This document shows, piece by piece, positions 1 through 8,119 of a stretch of DNA of 64,000 nt. The notes under the pieces were generated by a model. It worked only from the letters and a program-made list of their open reading frames with translations. It made no database searches and was not told the DNA's origin. Each line of letters begins with the position of its first letter. Within the stretch, counting starts at the first letter, position 1. Origin of the DNA: JAPLUA01 sp964625855 (GTDB lineage: Bacteria; Verrucomicrobiota; Verrucomicrobiia; Limisphaerales; UBA8199). The position numbers were made by a program, and so were the translations under genes. The stretch is from the NCBI GenBank assembly GCA_964625855.1, contig CAZVFC010000032.1, positions 1-64,000 of the forward strand, in the 5' to 3' direction.

Positions 1-55
1 AAGGTTCAAGGTTCGAAGTTCAAGGTTCAAGGTTCGAAGTTCAAGGTTCAAGGTT
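1..55. repeat. 21-bp tandem repeat at window edge
   Basis: A 21-bp unit beginning AAGGTTCAAGGTTC occurs at 1-21 and 22-42 without change and continues as a partial third copy to about 55. It starts at the window edge, so the true array may be longer. It lies just past the ubiX stop codon and has no coding sense that I can see. Confidence 0.9.
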
Positions 56-64
56 GCTGTCTTC

Positions 65-622
65 CTAATCCCGCTCCGCCTGCCACCGCGGCATCAGTTC
101 ATGGGCTACGCCCAAGTGGTCCAGCACCCGCGCCACCACCGTGTCCGCCACTTGCTCGACGCTCTGCGGCCGGGTGTAGAAAGACGGATTGGCCGGCAGA
201 ATCGTTGCCCCCGCGTGGATCAGGAGTTCGAAGTTCTTCACGTGGATGAGGTTCAGCGGCGTCTCGCGTGGGACCAGGATGAGCTTCTTCTTCTCCTTCA
301 ACACGACGTCCGCCGCCCGGAGCAGCACATCCTCGCTGTAGCCGTGCGCGATCCGGCCCAGCGTGCCCATGCTGCACGGGATAATGACCATGGCATCGGG
401 GGCGTTCGAGCCGCTGGCGAAGGGAGCGTTCATGCTCTTGAGGTTGTGCACCGAGACGCCGGCCGACAGCCGCAACCCGCGCGGCAGTTCCTCGGCGAGG
501 ACCACCGGGGCGTATCGGCTCAGCACCACATGCACCTCCTGCTGCCGGGGATCCAGGTTGTCCAGCAGGCGCTGGGCATAGAGCGAGCCGCTGGCTCCGG
601 TAATGGCGACAAGTATTCTCAA
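65..622 (-). CDS. ubiX: UbiX-family flavin prenyltransferase
   Basis: Predicted 185-residue flavin prenyltransferase, the family that makes prenylated FMN for UbiD-type decarboxylases. The N-terminus ILVAITGASGS is the flavin-binding start of the family, followed by the conserved PCSMGTLGRIAHG segment and LVPRETPLN near the middle, in the usual order and at the usual length. I chose the TTG at 622 because homology starts there; the open frame runs back to 904, but that part reads through a palindromic repeat and looks non-coding. There is no clear ribosome-binding site. It is divergent from the amidase gene, and no ubiD is visible in the window. Confidence 0.88.
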   Translation of the reverse strand: MRILVAITGASGSLYAQRLLDNLDPRQQEVHVVLSRYAPVVLAEELPRGLRLSAGVSVHNLKSMNAPFASGSNAPDAMVIIPCSMGTLGRIAHGYSEDVLLRAADVVLKEKKKLILVPRETPLNLIHVKNFELLIHAGATILPANPSFYTRPQSVEQVADTVVARVLDHLGVAHELMPRWQAERD

Positions 623-686
623 GCGCGACGAATGGTTGAGTCGTAACTCGTGCCCACTATGGCGGCGCGCCGGGTTATGGGCAAGG

Positions 687-800
687 GCGCATCTGCAAGT
701 TGTTGGTCTGGTTGGTAGGGACGCCTCGGCGAGGCGTCCGCGTCCACCCCAAACCGGACGCCTCGGCGAGGCGTCCCTACCAACAACCTGCAAATGCGCC
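687..800. repeat. REP-like palindrome, family A
   Basis: Imperfect inverted repeat. The 30-bp arms 711-740 and 755-784 match at all but one position, each contain the sub-palindrome GACGCCTCGGCGAGGCGTC, and are separated by a 14-bp spacer. An outer pair at 687-706 and 781-800 extends the symmetry with two mismatches. It sits in the divergent ubiX/amidase intergenic region. A degenerate relative lies at 25382-25434. Confidence 0.85.
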
Positions 801-858
801 ATGGGCATGGCTTTCCGATTCGGCTTGAGTCGCGCCCGGTCTTGCGCAGAATGCCACG

Positions 859-2136
859 GTGTTGCAATCGCGCAAAGGCCTGGCTGCCCGGTCCGCCGCC
901 GCATTGGGCCTTCTGGTCCTTGTGCTGGCGGGTTGCGCTACCGACGCGCGCCGCAAGGCGGAACGGGCGCCGGATTGGGAAAGCGAAGCGACGGTGACCA
1001 ACCTCCCGCCGGCGCCGGTGGCACCGGTGGCACCGGTGGTTGAGACACCGACACCTCCTCCGCTTCCTCCGCCTCCCATCCCGCCGCCGCTCGTGCCAGC
1101 CAACGAGCTGGCTGAAACCTGGGTTTCCCTGCACGACTGGTGCAGCTCAGCCGGCCTGGCCGCGCCGTATCCAGCCGGACTGGTGCCCACGCCCGCCTAT
1201 GCGCTGATCACGTCCAACGGCATCTTCGCCCTGCGCACCGGGACGCAATTCGCCCACTGGGACGGGGTGGAATTCTGGCTCGGGTTCGCGCCCGAGATGA
1301 TTGACGGCGAGCCTTACGTGCACGCGCTCGACCTCAAGAAGACCTTGGAGCCGTTGATTTTCGGCTCTTCCATCGGCTTCCTCCGGGCCAATCCTACCAT
1401 CGTGATTGACCCCGGGCATGGCGGCACCGACGGCGGGGCCAGAAGCATTCTAGGCGACCGCCACGAGCGGGAGTTCACGCTTGATTGGGCGCAGCGGCTT
1501 GCCGGGCTTCTCGCCACCAACGGCTGGCAGGTCTTCCTGACGCGCAGCAACGACACCTACCTGTCGCTCTCGAACCGCGTCGCCCTGGCGGAACAACACA
1601 ACGCCGGCCTCTTCCTGAGTCTGCACTTCAATTCCGCCGGGCCCAAGGAGCGTGAGACCGGCCTGGAAACGTATTGCCTCACGCCTGCGGGCATGGAGTC
1701 GAGCGTCACCCGCGGGTATGAGGACGATCCCGCCCTGATCTTCCCGAACAACGCTTTTGACGAGCAGAACCTCCTGTTGGCCGCCTGCGTGCATCGCGCG
1801 CTGTTGCAGGTCAATGGCCGGCACGACCGGGGTGTGCGGCGCGCCCGCTTCCTCGGCGTGCTCCGCGGCCAAAACCGCCCCGCGATCCTTGTCGAAGGAG
1901 GTTACCTCTCGAACCTGGTCGAAGCCAGGCGGATCGCCGACCCGGCGTACCGGCAGCGAATGGCGGAGGCGGTCGCTGACGCCCTCAACGGCAAGCCCGA
2001 AACCCGAAGGCCGAAACCCGAAGTGGCGCGCTCCGAGGCGGCGGGTAACGGGAAGGGGCCGGAGGGTGGAAGCCAGAGGCCGGCGGTCAACGGTCCGAAG
2101 CCGGGAGTCACGCCCGCAAGCGTTCAGCACCCTTGA
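859..2136 (+). CDS. N-acetylmuramoyl-L-alanine amidase, lipoprotein
   Basis: Peptidoglycan amidase of the zinc-dependent Amidase_3/AmiC class that cleaves the MurNAc-L-Ala bond. The 425-residue product starts with a lipoprotein signal ending LVLAGC, then a proline-rich linker (about residues 55-80). The catalytic domain starts at about residue 178 with VIDPGHGGTDGG (zinc His), then a downstream HER (zinc Glu region), LSLHFNSA (second His) and VEGGYLSN near the end (catalytic Glu). GTG at 859 is the only start that keeps the signal peptide. The last ~50 residues are low complexity and include a CCGAAR-type microsatellite at 1996-2023. Its stop overlaps the next gene's TTG start. Confidence 0.9.
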   Translation: MLQSRKGLAARSAAALGLLVLVLAGCATDARRKAERAPDWESEATVTNLPPAPVAPVAPVVETPTPPPLPPPPIPPPLVPANELAETWVSLHDWCSSAGLAAPYPAGLVPTPAYALITSNGIFALRTGTQFAHWDGVEFWLGFAPEMIDGEPYVHALDLKKTLEPLIFGSSIGFLRANPTIVIDPGHGGTDGGARSILGDRHEREFTLDWAQRLAGLLATNGWQVFLTRSNDTYLSLSNRVALAEQHNAGLFLSLHFNSAGPKERETGLETYCLTPAGMESSVTRGYEDDPALIFPNNAFDEQNLLLAACVHRALLQVNGRHDRGVRRARFLGVLRGQNRPAILVEGGYLSNLVEARRIADPAYRQRMAEAVADALNGKPETRRPKPEVARSEAAGNGKGPEGGSQRPAVNGPKPGVTPASVQHP

Positions 2137-3119
2137 AAACCGATCCGGTATCACGTTCTGCACGTCACATCCTGGTCACCGGCGGCGCCGGCTTCATCGG
2201 ATCGCACCTGGTCGAACGCCTCCTGGCCGACGGCAACACCGTGGCCGTCGTGGACGATCTTTCCACCGGAAGCCTGGAGAACTTGCGAGCTGTCCGAGCG
2301 CATCCTCACCTGCGGGTGTTGGAGTCGAGAGTATCCGCCTGTTCCGAACTGGCGCGGCTCGTCGCGGAGGCAGAATGCGTGTATCACCTCGCCGCAGCGG
2401 TTGGCGTTGAACTGGTCGTCCGCTCCCCAATCCATGTCTTGGAGACGAATCTGCATGAGACCGAGGTACTGCTGGAGGCGGCAGCCGTCCGGGGCGTGCC
2501 GGTGCTGGTCGCCTCGACCTCCGAAGTCTATGGCAAGAGCCGCAAGGAAGCGTTTGACGAGGAGGACGACCTGCTGATCGGCCCGCCGCACCAGGCGCGC
2601 TGGAGTTACGCCTGCTCGAAGCTGATGGACGAGTTCCTGGCTCTGGCTTACGCGAAGGAGCGGGCGCTGCCGGTGGTCATTACGCGCCTCTTCAACACCG
2701 TCGGCCCGCGGCAGACCGGGCGATATGGCATGGTGCTGCCGAGATTCATCGCCGCCGCCCGGAGCGGGCAACCGCTTCAGGTCTATGGCGACGGCCGGCA
2801 GACACGCTGCTTCTGTTATGTGCGCGACACGGTGGAGGCCCTGGTGCGCCTGGCCAACTGCCCCGCGGCACGCGGCCAGGTGTTCAACGTCGGCAGCACG
2901 GAGGAGATCTCCATCCGCCATCTTGCGGGCAAGGTCATCGAGATCCTGGGCTCGAAATCAAAGACTGAATTGGTCCCATACAGCCAGGCCTACGAGCCGG
3001 GCTTCGACGACATGCGCCGGCGCAAGCCGGTGGTGGACAAGTTGGCCGCGACGGTCGGCTTTCGCCCGCGCACACCTTTGCAGTCCATCATTGAGTTGAC
3101 GGCGGCGGCCATGGTTTGA
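2133..3119 (+). CDS. NAD-dependent nucleotide-sugar epimerase/dehydratase
   Basis: Extended short-chain dehydrogenase of 328 residues acting on nucleotide sugars, probably for surface polysaccharide. The Rossmann motif GGAGFIGSHL is at about residues 16-25, the catalytic STSEVYG segment and YACSK (Tyr-x-x-x-Lys) lie at about 130-160, and the TRLFNTVGPRQ and VYGDGRQTRCF signatures of UDP-glucose epimerase/UDP-glucuronate decarboxylase-like enzymes follow. The exact substrate cannot be read from sequence. The TTG start overlaps the amidase stop by 4 bp, so the two are probably translationally coupled. Confidence 0.9.
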   Translation: MKTDPVSRSARHILVTGGAGFIGSHLVERLLADGNTVAVVDDLSTGSLENLRAVRAHPHLRVLESRVSACSELARLVAEAECVYHLAAAVGVELVVRSPIHVLETNLHETEVLLEAAAVRGVPVLVASTSEVYGKSRKEAFDEEDDLLIGPPHQARWSYACSKLMDEFLALAYAKERALPVVITRLFNTVGPRQTGRYGMVLPRFIAAARSGQPLQVYGDGRQTRCFCYVRDTVEALVRLANCPAARGQVFNVGSTEEISIRHLAGKVIEILGSKSKTELVPYSQAYEPGFDDMRRRKPVVDKLAATVGFRPRTPLQSIIELTAAAMV

Positions 3120-3255
3120 GGGCTCGCCTGGCCCGGCCCTCGCCAGGCAGCGGCTCCCGCCGGCCTGGACCCACGGCACTGCCAGCCTGATGTCAGCGGG
3201 ATGTTTCGGAAGGGTTACGGTATGATACCGCAAGAAACGCGAGGTCGCAGGAAAC

Positions 3256-3286
3256 AAAAAAGGCATCCTTGCGGATGCCTTTTTGT
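3256..3286. terminator. Bidirectional intrinsic terminator
   Basis: An 8-bp perfect stem, AGGCATCC at 3261-3268 and GGATGCCT at 3273-3280 with loop TTGC, is flanked by an A-run upstream and a T-run downstream. It can therefore terminate both the epimerase operon (+) and the pseudopilin gene (-), which converge here. Confidence 0.9.
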
Positions 3287-3314
3287 GTAAATGGATTAGG
3301 CCAAGCTCTTCAGC

Positions 3315-4109
3315 TTACGGGAGCTGAATGCGGTTCGCGCCCAGCGGGAAGCTGCCGGGACCCGCAGCGGAGCCGGTGTCGCCCGAGTTCTTCAGCGCTT
3401 CTTGCAGGCGAGAGCGGGTGAAGCCCTGAACGCTGCCGTCAGCCAGGCCGACGTTACCCTGCTTCGAGTGCATATTGTCCATGTAGCCCACCAGGTTGTT
3501 GTTGGCGGGGAAGTTGGTGCCCAGCGCCTGGCAGGCCTGTTGGGCAGTGCCGTTGTATTGGCAGTAGTACTGCGTCGGCGGGTTGCCCGGGCCGAGGTTG
3601 TGATCGCCGGTCAGGAACATCTGCGGCTGGGTTTCCTGGGCGTCAACACCCACGAAATAGCTGACGTTTGTGCTGTTGAGGAATGGGATCGTATTGGCCT
3701 GGTTTTGCAACCATGTGAAGGCCGTCGCGGCCGCACGATTGGCCGATTCGGGTTCCGACGGGCAGAACAACACTTTCGGCGTGGTCAATTCGTTGGACAT
3801 ACACATGAAGACGCCCGAGACGTCCCTGGTGGTGGGCCCCGCGCCGTGGGTGTTGTAGCCCATGTGCTCGCGCGCGCCGCCCATGCTGCCGGAGACCTGC
3901 TGCGGCATATTGCCGTCGTTGTCAATCGCCCAGGTGCGGAACGCCAGGCCGACTTGCTTGAGGTTGTTCGTGCAACTGATGCGCTGCGCTTTGGCTTTGG
4001 CGCGGGCCAGAGCCGGGAGCAACAGTGCCGCTAGAATGGCGATGATTGCAATTACGACTAACAACTCGATTAGAGTGAAAGCCCCGATCTTCTTACGTAG
4101 GTTCTTCAT
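3315..4109 (-). CDS. Type II secretion-like pseudopilin (prepilin N-terminus)
   Basis: 264-residue protein with a short positive leader (MKNLRKKIG) cut before AFTLIELL, then the hydrophobic helix AAAxxALL typical of type IV pilin/pseudopilin N-termini, and an extracellular C-terminal domain. The LADGSVQGF segment near the C-terminus resembles the H-x-DG / ADGS tail of Verrucomicrobia and Planctomycetes DUF1559-type pseudopilins. The start is ATG 4109 because it gives a short leader; the longer open frame adds an unlikely 27 residues. A terminator follows its 3' end. No other secretion genes are adjacent, so its partner machinery is elsewhere. Confidence 0.88.
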   Translation of the reverse strand: MKNLRKKIGAFTLIELLVVIAIIAILAALLLPALARAKAKAQRISCTNNLKQVGLAFRTWAIDNDGNMPQQVSGSMGGAREHMGYNTHGAGPTTRDVSGVFMCMSNELTTPKVLFCPSEPESANRAAATAFTWLQNQANTIPFLNSTNVSYFVGVDAQETQPQMFLTGDHNLGPGNPPTQYYCQYNGTAQQACQALGTNFPANNNLVGYMDNMHSKQGNVGLADGSVQGFTRSRLQEALKNSGDTGSAAGPGSFPLGANRIQLP

Positions 4110-4295
4110 GTTATATTGTCTCTTACTGTTCTTTTCGTGTTTGTGTTTATCTGTGGCAAACAGTCCGCGAACCGGACCGAGGCCGTCCAAGCTGTCAACC
4201 CGATGCTCTTTTGCTAAGCAATGGTAATGCCAGCACCATTTCTTGAGATTTCCTTAGGAAATCCGCATGTTGCACCTCAGCAGAGAGTGAAATTT

Positions 4296-4312
4296 TCACG
4301 CATTTTGCGTGA
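4296..4312 (-). terminator. Hairpin downstream of DAHP synthase
   Basis: A perfect 7-bp stem TCACGCA/TGCGTGA with a TTT loop lies about 50 bp past the DAHP synthase stop codon. On the minus strand it is followed by AAAATTTCAC, not a clean T-run, so its role as a terminator is tentative. Extra TTCACGC-like repeats surround it. Confidence 0.4.
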
Positions 4313-4360
4313 GCTTCACGCGCTTTTCACGTGCTCCATCTGGCCAAAAACGGACGGTTC

Positions 4361-5419
4361 TCACCCCCGCGAGCTATGGTTTAGCCGCTCAAAGCCCCAA
4401 CGCAGGAGCCGCTCGGTGGTTTCCCAACTGATGCAGGCGTCGGTAATGGAAACGCCGTAGCGGAGTTCGGCTGGATTGCTCGGGAACGGCTGGTTGCCCT
4501 CGAACAGGTTGCTCTCGACCATGGCGCCGATGAGGGAGCGGGTGCCGGCCGTGCGTTGCTCGATGATGCTGCGCCAGACGACCTCCTGGCGGGCGGGCTG
4601 TTTTCCGGAGTTGGCATGGCTGCAATCCACCATCAGCACGGCTGGCAAGCCGGCGTCCTCTAGTTTTTTCTCCGTCTCACGGATGCTGGCGGCGTCGTAG
4701 TTTGGTCGTGCCCGCCCGCCGCGCAGAACAATATGGCCGGCGGGATTGCCGGTGGTGCGGATAATGCTGGTGACACCGTCCTGGTCAATGCCCAGGAAAC
4801 TGTGCGGCGTCCGCGCGGAATGCAGCGCGTCCACAGCAAGCTGGAGACTGCCGTCGGTGCCGTTCTTAAAGCCGACGGGCATCGAGAGGCCGCTGGCCAT
4901 TTCGCGATGGGTCTGCGACTCGATGGTGCGCGCGCCGATGGCGGCCCACGTAACGAGGTCGTCAATGTACTGAACGATGATGGGATCGAGGACCTCCGTG
5001 GCGGTGGGCAGGCCCAGGGCGGTCAGGTCGAGCAACAGCCGGCGGGCCCGCTTGAGGCCGGTTTCCATGTCGTAGGTGCCATCGAGATGCGGATCGTTGA
5101 TCAGGCCCTTCCACCCGATGGTCGAGCGCGGTTTCTCGAAATAGACGCGCATGATGACTTCCATCTGCGTGGCGACCTCCTGGCGAAGCGTGTTGAGCCG
5201 GGTACCGTATTCAAGGGCCCCCTTGACGTCGTGGATCGAGCAGGGGCCGATGACGACCAGGAGCCGCGGGTCTTTCTGTTGGAGTATGTCATTAACGCGC
5301 TGACGGCTGGCGACGACCGTCTGGTTGGCGGCCTCGGTCATCGGCAGCTCGGCCTTGAGCGCCCGCGGGGTCAGGAGCCGGACGACTTCCTTAACGCGTA
5401 AATCTTGAGTTCGGAGCAT
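4361..5419 (-). CDS. aroF: 3-deoxy-7-phosphoheptulonate (DAHP) synthase, class I
   Basis: First enzyme of the shikimate pathway, condensing phosphoenolpyruvate and erythrose 4-phosphate. The 352-residue product has the class I AroF/G/H signatures: VVIGPCSIHD (about residues 55-65), EKPRSTIGWKG, NGTDGS, RGGRARPNYD and VDCSHANSGK, then MVESNLFEGNQ and ISITDAC-like C-terminal motifs. Length matches the E. coli isozymes. Which aromatic amino acid inhibits it cannot be told from the sequence, so the aroF symbol is generic. It stands alone, 251 bp upstream of the pseudopilin gene on the same strand. Confidence 0.95.
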   Translation of the reverse strand: MLRTQDLRVKEVVRLLTPRALKAELPMTEAANQTVVASRQRVNDILQQKDPRLLVVIGPCSIHDVKGALEYGTRLNTLRQEVATQMEVIMRVYFEKPRSTIGWKGLINDPHLDGTYDMETGLKRARRLLLDLTALGLPTATEVLDPIIVQYIDDLVTWAAIGARTIESQTHREMASGLSMPVGFKNGTDGSLQLAVDALHSARTPHSFLGIDQDGVTSIIRTTGNPAGHIVLRGGRARPNYDAASIRETEKKLEDAGLPAVLMVDCSHANSGKQPARQEVVWRSIIEQRTAGTRSLIGAMVESNLFEGNQPFPSNPAELRYGVSITDACISWETTERLLRWGFERLNHSSRG

Positions 5420-5506
5420 TCAGGGAAATATAACGCTTTGGCGGGCAAGGTCCACGCAGATGATGCCCGGGCCGCCGCAGGCCCCGGACAGCGCGTATTC
5501 ATGAAA

Positions 5507-5581
5507 GGGGTTGGGACGGCTCGTCCCCAGTTCCGCCCTGCCGGTGTTCAGGAATCCGGGGACGAGGCCGTCCCCACCCCC
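5507..5581. repeat. REP-like palindrome, family D
   Basis: Arms GGGACGGCTCGTCCCC (5513-5528) and GGGGACGAGGCCGTCCCC (5558-5575) are inverted copies differing by one indel, separated by ~30 bp. The element lies in the divergent region between DAHP synthase and the next plus-strand gene. Confidence 0.75.
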
Positions 5582-5678
5582 GCCATAAGGCTTCATGCAT
5601 ACGCGCTCCCGCCCCGGACCGCGTTGGCTGATTGGAACTCGCTTTTGGAGGGAATCGAGTGAATAATAGGCTCAGGTT

Positions 5679-7091
5679 ATGCCCTACGAGAACCTGGACA
5701 CGAATCGGAAGGCGCAACGGATCAACCTCGATGCCCTCCGCTACGGCACGTTCGCCGAGATCGGCGCCGGGCAGGAGGTCGCGCGCTGGTTTTTTCGCGC
5801 GGGCGGCGCGGCCGGCACGGTGGCCAAGACGATTTCCGCCTACGACATGGCCGTCAGCGACGCCATCTACGGTCCCACCGATTATTACGTCAGCCGGCAG
5901 CGCCTTTGCGCCATGCTCGACTACGAATACGGGCTGCTGCTGGAGCGGCTGGGCAAGACGCGCGGGGGCAAGAGCGCCTTCTTCGTTTTCGCCAACACCG
6001 TGGCCACGCGCCGCGAGGAAGGCCGGGGCTGGCTGGGGATCCGTTTCCAGACCGAGTCGGGGTCCGATCCGTCGGAGATCATACTGCACGTGCGGATGCT
6101 GGACAAAGAGAGTATTCGGCAGCAGGAGGGGTTAGGCATCATTGGGGTAAACTTGCTGCATGGCGCATTCTATCTGCACGGCGAGCCCGAGGCGCTCATC
6201 CGATCGCTGCTGGATGATCTCACGTGGGAGCGGGTCGAGGTGGACATGATCCGGTTTGGGGGCCCGGCCTTTGGGCGGCTCGACAACCGGCTCATGGCCC
6301 TGGAACTGGTCCGGCAGGGGTTGACTGAGGCGGCGATGTTTACTGCCCGGGGCGAAGCCGTCCAATGGGCCGAGGTGCTCTACAAGAAACCGGCACTGGT
6401 TCAGCGCGGCAGTTTCCGCCCCGTCACCAAGGCCACGCTGGATGTGCTGGAGCAGGCGCGGACGCAGTTCGTCCAGGAGCCCGAGCTTCACGATGAGCCG
6501 CCCGTTGTGCTTATGGAAATGACCCTGCGCCATCTGACGACCGCCGAAGGCATTGACGAGGAAGACTTCCTGAATCGCGCGGACACACTGGGCGCGCTGG
6601 GCAAGACCGTGCTGATCTCGAACTTCCGCCGCTTCCACCGCCTCGCCGCCTATCTCTCGCGCTATACCAAACGCCCCCTCGGCTTGGCCATAGGGGCGTC
6701 CAAACTGGCGGAAATCTTTGACGAGAGGTTCTACAACGAGAGCGAAGGCGGGCTCTTGGGCGGCTTGGGCCAGCTCTTCAAGAACCCGGCGCGGCTTTAC
6801 ATCTATCCGCACCTCAACCTGGATTCAGGGCAAATGCTCACTGCCGCCAACTTTCCGGTGCCCCTGCATTTGAAGCACCTTTACGCGCACCTGCTGGAAA
6901 ACCGGTTCATCCAGGACCTCCGGGGCTTCGATGCCAGTCTGCTGCCGATCCGTTCGTGGGATGTCATGGCGCAAATCCAGTCCGGTGATGCCTCCTGGGA
7001 GCAGCTTGTCCCGCCACCGATCGTCGAGGTCATCAAGCGGGGTCGCCTGTTCGGATATCGTGAGCCCATGGCAACGGCCCTGGGAAAGTAG
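5679..7091 (+). CDS. Conserved protein of unknown function
   Basis: 470 residues, no signal peptide and no membrane segment. The first 60 residues (RYGTFAEIGAGQEVARWFF, AGGAAGTVAKTISAYDM, SDAIYG) look like a strongly conserved region, which I recall from related proteins in Bacteroidetes and cyanobacteria that carry unreliable names such as TonB receptor or nucleotidyltransferase. I see no catalytic signature that I can name. Codon use and GC3 match a real gene. A -10-like TAATAG at 5664-5669 lies 9 bp before the ATG. It is probably cytoplasmic and single-gene. Confidence 0.8.
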   Translation: MPYENLDTNRKAQRINLDALRYGTFAEIGAGQEVARWFFRAGGAAGTVAKTISAYDMAVSDAIYGPTDYYVSRQRLCAMLDYEYGLLLERLGKTRGGKSAFFVFANTVATRREEGRGWLGIRFQTESGSDPSEIILHVRMLDKESIRQQEGLGIIGVNLLHGAFYLHGEPEALIRSLLDDLTWERVEVDMIRFGGPAFGRLDNRLMALELVRQGLTEAAMFTARGEAVQWAEVLYKKPALVQRGSFRPVTKATLDVLEQARTQFVQEPELHDEPPVVLMEMTLRHLTTAEGIDEEDFLNRADTLGALGKTVLISNFRRFHRLAAYLSRYTKRPLGLAIGASKLAEIFDERFYNESEGGLLGGLGQLFKNPARLYIYPHLNLDSGQMLTAANFPVPLHLKHLYAHLLENRFIQDLRGFDASLLPIRSWDVMAQIQSGDASWEQLVPPPIVEVIKRGRLFGYREPMATALGK

Positions 7092-7129
7092 TTTTGGGGT
7101 TTCGGCCTTCGACCTTCGGATTTCGGATT

Positions 7130-7816
7130 TCACGCCCGCGGCCGCGCTCCAAACAGAGCCGTGCCGATGCGGATCATCGTCGCACCTTCCTCGATGGCTA
7201 CCTCGAAATCGCCCGTCATACCCATGCTCAAATGGGGCAATGGCGCACCGAGGATCTGCTCGCAGCGCGTCCTCAACTCGCGCACTTGGCGGAAGACCGG
7301 CCGCACCTTCTCCGGGTCAGGCGTCCAGGGCGGCACGGTCATCAGCCCGTGTATTTCCAGGCGTGGCAGGGAATTGATCCGGCTCAGCTCCTCGAGCAGT
7401 TGCTCGGGCGGGTAGCCAAACTTGCTCGCTTCGCCTACGGCGTTGACTTCCAGCAACACCGGCATGGTTTTCGCCGCCTGCTCCGCGCGCTTGTTGATTT
7501 CCTCTGCCAGGTGCAGGCTGTCCACACTTTGGATCATCTCGAACAGCGCCACCGCGTCACGGCATTTGTTCGTCTGCAAATGGCCGACCAAGTGCCAGCG
7601 CAGCCGGCCCGGGCACAAGGGAATCTTCGCCTTGGCCTCCTGCACCTTGTTCTCGCCAAACAGGCTCAAGCCGGTCCTCGACGCCTCGGCCACAACGCCG
7701 GGCGGCTGGGTCTTCGTCACTGCCACTAAGGTCACCGAATCCGGCTCACGCCCGGCTCGCTCACAGGCGGCGTTGATCCGTCGCTGCACGGCTTCCAGGT
7801 TGGCTGCAAAATCCAT
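7130..7816 (-). CDS. yggS: YggS-family pyridoxal phosphate homeostasis protein
   Basis: PLP-binding protein of the YggS/PROSC family, a TIM-barrel related to alanine racemase domain I that buffers free PLP. The sequence shows LVAVTKTQP, with the PLP-binding Lys, GLSLFGENKVQEA, WHLVGHLQTNK, SVDS, LLEVNAVGE, GLMTVPP and the C-terminal SMGMTGDFEVAI..G.T.IRIGTALFG, in family order. ATG 7816 gives the usual length (228 residues); the frame is open to 7885 but that part is not conserved. GGTAGG lies 8 bp upstream of the chosen start. Confidence 0.93.
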   Translation of the reverse strand: MDFAANLEAVQRRINAACERAGREPDSVTLVAVTKTQPPGVVAEASRTGLSLFGENKVQEAKAKIPLCPGRLRWHLVGHLQTNKCRDAVALFEMIQSVDSLHLAEEINKRAEQAAKTMPVLLEVNAVGEASKFGYPPEQLLEELSRINSLPRLEIHGLMTVPPWTPDPEKVRPVFRQVRELRTRCEQILGAPLPHLSMGMTGDFEVAIEEGATMIRIGTALFGARPRA

Positions 7817-7885
7817 GAGCCAACCTACCGGGAATGAAAAGGGGTGAATAGCAAATAATCTCTCAGTCCGCGCCGCTGGGCGCAT

Positions 7886-8047
7886 CTCGACACCGCCACC
7901 GCTCTCGGCAGGCGGGACATGCGCGGAGCGCGGCTGTCCTCAGCCGCAGCACGTGCGTATGGGAGTGGCTTTCGGGACACTGGAGCAGGCCCGCAAAGTC
8001 GGGGCTGCTGCGGCTGACGACAGCCGCGCTCCGGTGGCGGTGTCGAG
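7886..8047. repeat. REP-like palindrome, family B
   Basis: Outer 16-bp arms at 7886-7901 and 8032-8047 are exact inverted copies. Inside, CGGAGCGCGGCTGTC..CAGCCGCAGC (from 7924) pairs with its near-complement ending at 8033. The same inner motif occurs inside the helicase gene at 26882-26954. The element fills most of the yggS/8120 divergent intergenic region. Confidence 0.85.
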
Positions 8048-8082
8048 AATCGCCCTCAGCCCGGTACCGGGGGACGAAACCA

Positions 8083-8111
8083 TTGCCAGAAGCGCGCCGA
8101 CTGCGTTATCC
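8083..8111 (+). promoter_or_regulatory. Candidate sigma70-type promoter
   Basis: TTGCCA at 8083-8088 and TTATCC at 8106-8111 with a 17-bp spacer. The -10 ends only 8 bp before the ATG at 8120, so the transcript would be leaderless or nearly so. Confidence 0.45.
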
Positions 8112-8119
8112 TGTGCACT

